Origin: Aquificota bacterium
Lineage (GTDB): Bacteria > Thermosulfidibacterota > Thermosulfidibacteria > Thermosulfidibacterales > B14-G1
Reading direction: 5' to 3'
Length of the DNA stretch: 5,482 nt
Assembly (NCBI GenBank): GCA_015486015.1
Contig: WFSL01000007.1
Location: forward strand, 1 to 5,482
Position 1 is the first letter of the stretch, and each line of letters opens with the position of its first letter. The notes beneath the pieces are model-generated. The model was given only the letters and a program-made list of their open reading frames with translations, was not told where the DNA came from and did not search any database. This document shows positions 1 to 5,373 of this stretch, in pieces. The translations under genes were made by a program, and so were the position numbers.

Positions 1-5
1 AGTAG

Positions 6-341
6 ATGCCGATTATTGCAAAGGGCCTTGTTTCTGCAGCCATCATTGTGGCCCTCAGTGAGCTGGCCAAAAGACATGCCGTATTGTCTGGGCTCCTTGC
101 AGCCATGCCCCTCACCACCCTCCTGGTGATACTCTGGGTCTATGTAGATACTCAGGAAGTAACCACCATTTACCAGTTCTCCCGGGCGGTTCTGTGGGCC
201 CTCATCCCCACGGCCCTCTTCTTCTTGGCCATGGTTTTGAGCCTGAAGAGGGGCTTATCCTTCTGGCCTGCCCTGGGGGTCTCCATGGGGGTTTGGATGG
301 TGGGGGCTGCTCTCCATCTCTGGCTTTTGGGGGGATGGTAG
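6..341 (+). CDS. DUF3147-family small inner-membrane protein
   Basis: This is a 111-residue, very hydrophobic protein with about four predicted membrane segments (roughly residues 5-22, 26-47, 60-79 and 85-108). The N-terminal pattern SELAKR, then LSGLLAAMPLTTLL and an acidic turn YVDTQE, matches what I recall of DUF3147 proteins, which are short four-helix membrane proteins of unknown function; both length and spacing fit. The start is the ATG directly after an in-frame TAG at 3-5, so the ORF cannot extend upstream. Only five bases precede it, so its ribosome site and promoter lie outside the window. It is convergent with the catabolic gene train and probably unrelated to it. The family call is fairly secure; no biochemical role can be given. 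Confidence 0.8.
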   Translation: MPIIAKGLVSAAIIVALSELAKRHAVLSGLLAAMPLTTLLVILWVYVDTQEVTTIYQFSRAVLWALIPTALFFLAMVLSLKRGLSFWPALGVSMGVWMVGAALHLWLLGGW

Positions 342-347
342 TTAATG

Positions 348-379
348 AAAAGGGGGATGACCCCTCAGGGGGTCATCCC
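348..379 (-). terminator. Rho-independent terminator of the minus-strand gene train
   Basis: A perfect 11-bp inverted repeat (354-364 with 369-379, arms GGGATGACCCC and GGGGTCATCCC) encloses a 4-base loop. Read on the minus strand, the stem is followed by CC and then TTTT (351-348), the expected terminator form, 40 bases after the ligase stop codon. On the plus strand no T-run follows the stem, so it would be at best a weak terminator for the DUF3147 gene, whose stop lies 12 bases before the stem. Confidence 0.82.
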
Positions 380-419
380 TGAAAGCAAAACAAGCAAAGG
401 GACGATGCTTACCTGTTGG

Positions 420-1808
420 CTAATCAGCCCAAACCTTTTCCCTCTTGTCCACAACTCTCTTGGCTTTGTGGGTAGCCCTAGGAATCTCCCCCTCCCTCAA
501 AATGATAACCCTTCTGGGGGCTACGCCTACTCGGACCTTAATGGCTTCCCGCACCTCTTTGGCAAGCAACTCCGTGTCCATATCCACGCTTTCTAACTTT
601 TCCACTTCTACATCGAAGCGGTCCAGATGCTCTTCCCTATATACCACCATCCGGTACTCACCGGTGAGTCTCTTGTCCTGACGCACTACATACTCTATGT
701 CGCTGGGGAAGACATTGACACCGGTGATGATGAGCATGTCATCCAACCTGCCATGGACCCCCATGATCCTGGGATGGGTTCTGCCGCATTCACACTTTTC
801 CCAGGTAACAGTGACAATGTCACCCGTGCGGAATCGGATCATGGGCCTTGCCATCTTTCTCAGAGTGGTGAGTACCAACTCACCCCTCTCCATATCTCCA
901 ACAGGCTCGAGGGTCTCAGGATCCAGGACCTCCACGATATGGTGGTCTTCATATATATGGAGCCCATTTTGGACCTCACACATCCCAGCATTGGCACCGA
1001 AGAGATCCGAAAGGCCATAGAAGTCGAACAGATCTACGCCCCACAGGTCTTGGATAGCCTTGCGTGTCGCGGGGATAGAACCTCCGGGCTCTCCAGCCAC
1101 TATGAGCTTGTTGAGGTAGAAATCCTTCTTGGGGTCCAGCCCTTCCTTCTTAGCGGTCTCTCCCAAATACCAGGCGTAAGAAGGAGTGGTCCATGTAATG
1201 GTAGCCTTGAAGTTTCGTAGAATGAACAGGAGCCTTTCAGAGGGTATTGTCCCCGCCCAAATCCCAAGCGCACCTGTCCTCATGGCTCCAATGACGTCGG
1301 GTCCACCCACAAAGAGGGTGAAGTTTAGGGCGTGGACGTAGCGGTCATTAGGCCTCATTCCAATGCTCCAGAAGAGGCGGGCTTCATAATCCTGGAACTC
1401 ATCAAGATCCCTGGCAGTGAACGGAGAGGCAGTAGGAACACCCGTAGATCCTGAAGATGCAGAAATATACACTATATCTTCTTCAGGTACACAGACCATA
1501 TCCCCTAAATCAGGCACCGCTTCCTGACGCTCTCGTTCTATCTGTTTGTTGGTAAAGGGAAGGTGCCTTATATCCTCTACAGTCTTGATCTTGTCAGGAG
1601 AAACCCCTGCCTCGTCAAAGGCCTTCTTGTAGTAAGGGGAATTTTCATAGCAAAACTTCACAATATACCTCAACTCTTCAAGCTGGAGTTCTCTAATCTT
1701 CTCAGGGGGCATGGTTTCGATTTCCGGATCCCAATACTTTTCCTTAGGATCAGGCCTGACGTACACCTCCACGCCGATCCCTCCCTGCATTTTGCTCAGC
1801 TCCCTCAT
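420..1808 (-). CDS. Phenylacetate-CoA ligase (PaaK)-like AMP-forming acyl-CoA ligase
   Basis: This cytoplasmic enzyme of 462 residues should activate a carboxylic acid to its CoA thioester with ATP, via an acyl-AMP. Adenylate-forming motifs appear in PaaK order: phosphate loop SSGSTGVPT (118-126), YGLSDLFG (264-271), a CECGRTHPR cysteine pair (339-346), FRTGD (326-330), DDMLIITGVNVFPS (356-369), and a C-terminal HKAKRVVD (447-454) whose Lys448 or Lys450 is the likely catalytic lysine of the second half-reaction. The usual lysine after the glycine of the phosphate loop is Val here. Length is slightly above the usual ~430-440 because of an N-terminal extension. I chose the ATG at 1808 because AGGAGG lies 7 bases upstream; a GTG at 1829 would put that site inside the gene. 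It is last in the train, 20 bases after the AbfD-like gene. The family is confident; the substrate (phenylacetate, another aryl acid or an aliphatic acid) is not determined. Confidence 0.9.
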   Translation of the reverse strand: MRELSKMQGGIGVEVYVRPDPKEKYWDPEIETMPPEKIRELQLEELRYIVKFCYENSPYYKKAFDEAGVSPDKIKTVEDIRHLPFTNKQIERERQEAVPDLGDMVCVPEEDIVYISASSGSTGVPTASPFTARDLDEFQDYEARLFWSIGMRPNDRYVHALNFTLFVGGPDVIGAMRTGALGIWAGTIPSERLLFILRNFKATITWTTPSYAWYLGETAKKEGLDPKKDFYLNKLIVAGEPGGSIPATRKAIQDLWGVDLFDFYGLSDLFGANAGMCEVQNGLHIYEDHHIVEVLDPETLEPVGDMERGELVLTTLRKMARPMIRFRTGDIVTVTWEKCECGRTHPRIMGVHGRLDDMLIITGVNVFPSDIEYVVRQDKRLTGEYRMVVYREEHLDRFDVEVEKLESVDMDTELLAKEVREAIKVRVGVAPRRVIILREGEIPRATHKAKRVVDKREKVWAD

Positions 1809-1814
1809 GCAGAT

Positions 1815-1821
1815 ACCTCCT
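1815..1821 (-). promoter_or_regulatory. Ribosome binding site fixing the ligase start
   Basis: On the minus strand AGGAGGT runs from 1821 to 1815 and is followed 7 bases after AGGAGG by the ATG at 1808. The alternative GTG at 1829, which overlaps the upstream stop codon by one base, lies before this site and is therefore disfavoured. Confidence 0.85.
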
Positions 1822-1828
1822 CTATGCA

Positions 1829-3295
1829 CTATTTTTTAGGCCTGGGTGGTTCTGGTACGTCTGCCTTTATGCCGCCAATCCTCTTGGCCAGCTCCACCCA
1901 TTTCTCCCACGGGGTATTCACCCTTACCATAAGCCTGGCTGCATCGGGGGAACCTCCTCCGTGCATGCAGCCTGGTACCCCTGGGCCTAAGGTAAGCCAC
2001 TCCACTAACCTGGCACCCCGGGCCCTCGTTTCCCAATCCAGCCCTGCTTCTATGTACTTCTTAATTAGATCTCCGTACTTGGGGTCCATAATGTCTTTAT
2101 AGGATGGTAGGCATCCCGTCTCGCCTATGCCACCTGCAATCTCCTGGGCCAAACGGTTTGTCTCATAAGGCAAGGTGGCCACATGCACCTTGTTAGAATT
2201 GGCCAATAGTGAATCGCATATCCAGCAACCCGAAGGGTGCTCTTTCCCCAAGGCAGAAGCGGCCACACCCATTCCGAAGGTGGTCTCGTTGTTGATCTGC
2301 ATCCTGATGAGCTTGTCATAGAAAGTGCGCATAGAGAGCCCATTTGCCCTCGCCATAATGATGGCTGCCCCTACCTTCAGGTCTCCTTGCCCTGCCACGC
2401 ACCCTCCTATGGCCGCTCTATAGGTGGAGGTAAAGTACTGGATCACATTCAGGCAGTACTTGTACTCTCCGCACATGAAGACTCTCTCTTTTGGAACAAA
2501 CACGTCATTGAAAAGAAGGTAAGCTTGGGTGATGCCCCCTATCTCATCGGGGATGTCGAACCCCTCTTCATACTCCCGCATATCACTTGGACGCCTGGTC
2601 TCCACAATAGTAAGCCCTTCTATGTCCTTGGGTACCACAAAGGCTACGGCATAGTCCTTATCGGCTTCTTTATAAGCCCCCCCTGGGAGGCAGAATATCT
2701 CGTTGGCAGCAGCGATGCCGCATATCATGCACTTGGCCCCCCTTACCACAATTCCGTTTTCTCGTTTCTCCACTATGTGCAAGTTGAGATCCGGATCCTT
2801 TTGCATGCTGGGAGGTAGAGCCCTGCTCCCCTTTGCATCGGTGAGGGCGCCTGCACACGTGACGTCGTTGGCCTGGGCATACAAAAGCCAGTTCTTCAGG
2901 CGCTCGTGGTAGTCCGTTCCATACTCCTGATCCATTTCCCAGGTAGTGGCCCATAGAGAGTTTATAGATGTCCAGCCTACGCATCTACCCCCTGTGCATG
3001 TACCTGTGAGGTGATATGCAGCCCTTTTCATCCTTACGTTGTTGATGGCGTCCTCAGCGGATTTAACAATGGAGAGGTAACGAGAGATCTTTTCCCCTGT
3101 GAGGTGTGAGGTGGTGGTGAAGAGGTCGGCATACTCAGGATTGTTGTAGGCCTCGAAGAGCTGAGCGTGGCCGTTTATAGTTCTCCTGGTAGCAGGATGG
3201 GTAGTGACATCCTCAATGAGCTCCCCAAATTTGTAAATGTTGGGGCGCATTTTCCTGAGGCTCTCCCTGTACTCCTCCGCCGTTTTCAGTGCCAT
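1829..3295 (-). CDS. AbfD-like (4-hydroxybutyryl-CoA dehydratase / HpaB superfamily) flavoprotein with altered active site
   Basis: This 488-residue protein has the full length and collinear conserved blocks of 4-hydroxybutyryl-CoA dehydratase/vinylacetyl-CoA isomerase (AbfD): TAEEYRESLRK near the N-terminus, MDQEYGTDYH (121-130), LTDAKGSRALPPSMQKDPDL (151-170), VEKRENGIVVRGAK (175-188), EADKDYAV (210-217), GGCVAGQGD (297-305), PYETNRLAQEIAGG (376-389) and MHGGGSP (444-450). These proteins bind FAD in an acyl-CoA-dehydrogenase-like fold; AbfD also holds a [4Fe-4S] cluster through Cys99, Cys103, His292 and Cys299. Here Cys100, Cys105 and Cys299 are present, but the first pair is CX4C, the histidine position is Tyr292, and AbfD Thr190, Glu257, Tyr296, Lys300 and Glu455 correspond to Cys192, Gln257, Ile296, Val300 and Gly442. 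The alignment is from memory. The cysteines argue against an oxygen-dependent HpaB hydroxylase. I infer a CoA-ester dehydratase, isomerase or dehydrogenase with a different substrate. AGGAGGT lies 5 bases before the ATG. The gene sits between a permease and a CoA ligase. Confidence 0.85.
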   Translation of the reverse strand: MALKTAEEYRESLRKMRPNIYKFGELIEDVTTHPATRRTINGHAQLFEAYNNPEYADLFTTTSHLTGEKISRYLSIVKSAEDAINNVRMKRAAYHLTGTCTGGRCVGWTSINSLWATTWEMDQEYGTDYHERLKNWLLYAQANDVTCAGALTDAKGSRALPPSMQKDPDLNLHIVEKRENGIVVRGAKCMICGIAAANEIFCLPGGAYKEADKDYAVAFVVPKDIEGLTIVETRRPSDMREYEEGFDIPDEIGGITQAYLLFNDVFVPKERVFMCGEYKYCLNVIQYFTSTYRAAIGGCVAGQGDLKVGAAIIMARANGLSMRTFYDKLIRMQINNETTFGMGVAASALGKEHPSGCWICDSLLANSNKVHVATLPYETNRLAQEIAGGIGETGCLPSYKDIMDPKYGDLIKKYIEAGLDWETRARGARLVEWLTLGPGVPGCMHGGGSPDAARLMVRVNTPWEKWVELAKRIGGIKADVPEPPRPKK

Positions 3296-3322
3296 GGCAC
3301 ACCTCCTTCTGGTTTATTTAAG

Positions 3323-4744
3323 CTAATGATCCCCATCTTCCCCCTTTGAAGATTCCTCCTTGGGGGATCCTTTTGCATTATTGGTGAGCTTCTCCTTAAT
3401 GGGGCTCACTCCGTTTTTCATGAACTCAATGGCCAGGAACATGACAATACCTGCTGCCAGCCCCAGGGCCGAACCAGGCTTAGCGGCTATAATAGAACCC
3501 ATAACACCAGAGATACCCCTTTGGATGTTGTTCTCCAGCATTTCCATAGCCAAATAACAGCAGAGCCAGCCCTGAATAGCAAGGGTGAGTGCGAATCCCA
3601 CTTTGAGAGCGGGTTTACATACAGTAACGATAATGGCCAAGCAGAGCGCAATGCTCATACCCCAGAAGAGAGCCGTAGCACCACCCCAATATGTGGGCTC
3701 TTCTTCAGGGCTGCTGTTGATGAACCTGTTTACTACCAAGGCCTCTCCCCCTGTCCACTGAGGTCCTGCCAGGGAAAGGAAAGGAAGGAAAATGGCCTCT
3801 ACGATGTTCCTGATGGCAGTAATGATGTGGGTTCTGTTAGCGGAAAAGACCACGTTTTCATCAGGCCTTTCCCTATTGCACGCATCCACGAGGGACTCTA
3901 AGATGAGGATATCGCCAAACGCCAGGATGTAAGCCATAATTGCTAAGGGAATACCTTTGATCATGAGATCAATGCTGGGAAAACCTACACCTAAGGCGGA
4001 GACCTTGGTTATCATCCCTGAGATGTCCCAGTGGACCAATCCCCAATGGACGACAGGTGGTTTCACTTCTTTAGTGATGAGACCCACAATGTAGCCTACT
4101 ACAAAGGCGGGAGCAATGCCGTACTGGGCGATCCATCTGAAGATCCCATACTGTTCTCTTAGTCTCAGAGCCCTTCTGGAGAAGAGCATAAAGAAGGAAA
4201 AGAGAATGGATACCGAAAGTGTGATAGGCATCTCCGTGAAGAAGGATCCAGGCTTGAAAATCCTGATAATGGATGCCAAACCTGCCCCCAGGAGAATCCC
4301 TGACTTGATAGAGGCAGGAACTATAGCCACCACCTTTTTAGCGATGCCAAAAGCTCCCAAAACCAAGAAGATTAGCCCAACCACTAACTGAAAAGCAATG
4401 AGGGCTTTTAACCTTACAGGGCCAAAAGGGAATTGTAATAGATAACCGATATAAAGAGGAATACCCGCTGTAATCCAGCCCGCTACTGCTGGGTCTCCGA
4501 AAGTGGTGTGAAGCAAGTATAAAAAGTTGTTGATGATTACCATAGTGATAGCGATTCCAAAGGGAATGCCCAGATATTTGGTCATAGCGGCAATTATGCC
4601 CATAGGCACCACAGAGAGAATGGCACCTTGAATAAAGTCAGCCCACTCCATGGGATAATGGACGAAAGGGAGCCTCAGTTTTAGAGGCCCTCCCCAATAG
4701 GGCTGCTCCATACCGTACTCTCTTTTGTACATATAAAACTTCAT
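3323..4744 (-). CDS. Multi-pass permease, probably UraA/SulP-fold (NCS2-like), organic-acid candidate
   Basis: This is a 473-residue integral membrane protein with about 11-14 hydrophobic segments (for example residues 38-56, 58-78, 87-105, 112-132, 137-160, 171-190, 203-224, 263-285, 306-326, 354-376, 379-400 and 411-443). An N-terminal stretch of about 35 polar and aromatic residues precedes them, and a charged hydrophilic tail (446-473) follows. The block LGAFGIAKKVVAIVPASIKS then GILLGAGLASI (129-159) resembles the TM4-TM5 region of nucleobase (NCS2) and SulP-type carriers. The acidic residues in AFGDILILESLVDA (275-288, Asp278 and Glu283) sit where such carriers place a substrate or proton carboxylate. 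The benzoate carrier BenE shares this fold, so an aromatic or other organic acid is a reasonable substrate given the adjacent CoA ligase; this is inference. The ATG at 4744 has AGGAGG 7 bases upstream. Family placement is moderate; membrane transporter is secure. Confidence 0.7.
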   Translation of the reverse strand: MKFYMYKREYGMEQPYWGGPLKLRLPFVHYPMEWADFIQGAILSVVPMGIIAAMTKYLGIPFGIAITMVIINNFLYLLHTTFGDPAVAGWITAGIPLYIGYLLQFPFGPVRLKALIAFQLVVGLIFLVLGAFGIAKKVVAIVPASIKSGILLGAGLASIIRIFKPGSFFTEMPITLSVSILFSFFMLFSRRALRLREQYGIFRWIAQYGIAPAFVVGYIVGLITKEVKPPVVHWGLVHWDISGMITKVSALGVGFPSIDLMIKGIPLAIMAYILAFGDILILESLVDACNRERPDENVVFSANRTHIITAIRNIVEAIFLPFLSLAGPQWTGGEALVVNRFINSSPEEEPTYWGGATALFWGMSIALCLAIIVTVCKPALKVGFALTLAIQGWLCCYLAMEMLENNIQRGISGVMGSIIAAKPGSALGLAAGIVMFLAIEFMKNGVSPIKEKLTNNAKGSPKEESSKGEDGDH

Positions 4745-4776
4745 ATAACCACCTCCTCTAAAAAGTTGGGCAACAC
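4741..4776 (-). CDS. Possible 11-codon leader ORF overlapping the permease start
   Basis: On the minus strand a GTG at 4776 follows AAGGAG (4788-4783) with 6-base spacing and opens an 11-codon frame (MLPNFLEEVVI). Its TGA stop (4743-4741) overlaps the permease ATG in the arrangement ATGA. A TTG one codon later is an alternative start. The permease ribosome site lies within this frame. Overlap of this form is typical of translational coupling, but such a short frame can arise by chance and encodes no recognisable peptide. Confidence 0.25.
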   Translation of the reverse strand: MLPNFLEEVVI

Positions 4777-4801
4777 AGCTATCTCCTTCTGGCTTGGCCC
4801 A
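4760..4801 (-). promoter_or_regulatory. Imperfect hairpin with T5 tail ahead of the permease (possible attenuator)
   Basis: On the minus strand TGGGC (4801-4797) pairs with GCCCA (4771-4767). After one bulged C, AA pairs with TT, and after a 2x2 internal loop CAG pairs with CTG. The loop AAGGAGATAG carries the ribosome site of the possible leader ORF. ACTTTTT follows directly, giving terminator-like form. The stem is short and interrupted, so it could be a weak terminator after the stress-protein gene, an attenuator, or chance. Confidence 0.35.
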
Positions 4802-5239
4802 TTATTTGACTACCAAGACTGGACAGGGAACCTTTTCCACAATTCTGTCCACCAATCCGGCTCCAGTTCTTCTGTGGCACCCTACGATTACTAGGTCTGC
4901 ACTAGTTTCTTTCACTGTCTCTGCTACTTCCTTGGGAGGGGCTCCTGCCTTTGCGATGGTTTCGTAAGAATCTCCGGGCTCCATCACTCTGGCAGCAAAT
5001 TCTTTCAGGTTCTCTTCCGCTTTGGACTTTAGGATCAGTTCCAGTTCTTCGGGTTTCTTTCCTAATTGGAGCTCCATAACGTCTGCCTCTGTGAAGAAGA
5101 GGGGTGCAATATAGACTAATGTGATTTGGCAACCAAGTTTCTTTGCCAGGGCTGTGCCATACGCTACGGTTTCAAAAGAGTGTTCTGTGAGATCCACAGA
5201 AATCAAAAGCCTTTTTGGCAATTCTCTGAAAGACTTCAT
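4802..5239 (-). CDS. Universal stress protein (UspA) family, degenerate nucleotide site
   Basis: This 145-residue cytoplasmic protein has the Usp alpha/beta pattern: first strand RLLISVDLTEHS (10-21), helix with YGTALAKKLGCQITLVYI (27-44), middle strand ETIAKAGAPPKEVAETV (93-109), ADLVIVG (114-120) and terminal strand CPVLVVK (139-145). ATP-binding members carry G-x2-G-x9-G-S/T after that penultimate strand. Here the loop reads GCHRRTG, has Arg where the second Gly is expected, is about six residues short and lacks the Gly-Ser, so ATP binding through the classical motif is doubtful. I chose the ATG at 5239, with AGGAGG 8 bases upstream; an in-frame GTG at 5248 falls inside that ribosome site. 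It lies 57 bases before the permease gene, and Usp genes often sit beside transporters. A regulatory or stress role for the cluster is possible but unproven. Confidence 0.9.
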   Translation of the reverse strand: MKSFRELPKRLLISVDLTEHSFETVAYGTALAKKLGCQITLVYIAPLFFTEADVMELQLGKKPEELELILKSKAEENLKEFAARVMEPGDSYETIAKAGAPPKEVAETVKETSADLVIVGCHRRTGAGLVDRIVEKVPCPVLVVK

Positions 5240-5247
5240 CCCACTCA

Positions 5248-5253
5248 CCTCCT
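5248..5253 (-). promoter_or_regulatory. Ribosome binding site fixing the universal stress protein start
   Basis: AGGAGG on the minus strand (5253-5248) lies 8 bases before the ATG at 5239. The longer reading from GTG at 5248-5246 would begin with the last G of this site, leaving no spacing, so the shorter protein is preferred. The 70 bases upstream (about 5255-5325) are strongly AT-rich, but I see no convincing -35/-10 pair there. Confidence 0.8.
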
Positions 5254-5334
5254 GTGTATTAGATTTAATCTTAATTTCTAAATAATCCTAATTTTAAATC
5301 CATAATTTCCCCTGGGGTCCTTAGTAGGGTTTTG

Positions 5335-5364
5335 GGGAGAAGGAGCAGAGAGGCTCCCTCTCCC
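5335..5364 (-). terminator. Stable hairpin just after the ETF alpha stop codon, without T-tract
   Basis: On the minus strand GGGAGAGGGAGC (5364-5353) and GCTCCTTCTCCC (5346-5335) form a 12-bp stem with one G-U pair around a 6-base loop, starting 9 bases after the etfA stop codon. No run of Ts follows (the next bases are CAAAACCC), so it may stabilise or define the etfA mRNA end rather than terminate on its own. With the AT-rich 134-base gap, it suggests partial separation of etfA from the downstream genes. Confidence 0.5.
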
Positions 5365-5373
5365 TATCAGATG

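Noticed and set aside
627-1220. A 197-codon plus-strand open frame opposite the CoA ligase gene, with several shorter ones nearby
   Set aside because: It is antisense to a gene with unmistakable adenylate-forming motifs, shows no family resemblance and no good ribosome site, and is explained by codon composition of the ligase.
1809-1829. Upstream GTG start adding seven residues to the CoA ligase
   Set aside because: It precedes the AGGAGG site, which is ideally placed for the ATG at 1808, so the extension would be mostly the ribosome site itself.
2237-2818. A 193-codon plus-strand open frame opposite the AbfD-like gene
   Set aside because: The reverse strand carries conserved AbfD blocks throughout this interval; the plus-strand translation shows no recognisable domain.
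1829-3295. Naming the flavoprotein 4-hydroxybutyryl-CoA dehydratase or 4-hydroxyphenylacetate 3-hydroxylase
   Set aside because: The AbfD catalytic residues appear replaced, and the conserved cysteines and AbfD-type blocks argue against the oxygen-dependent hydroxylase; only the superfamily can be supported.
5255-5325. Promoter for the stress-protein gene in the AT-rich gap
   Set aside because: TCTAAT and TAAAAT resemble -10 boxes, but neither has a fair -35 at proper spacing, and TCTAAT would place the transcript start on top of the ribosome site.
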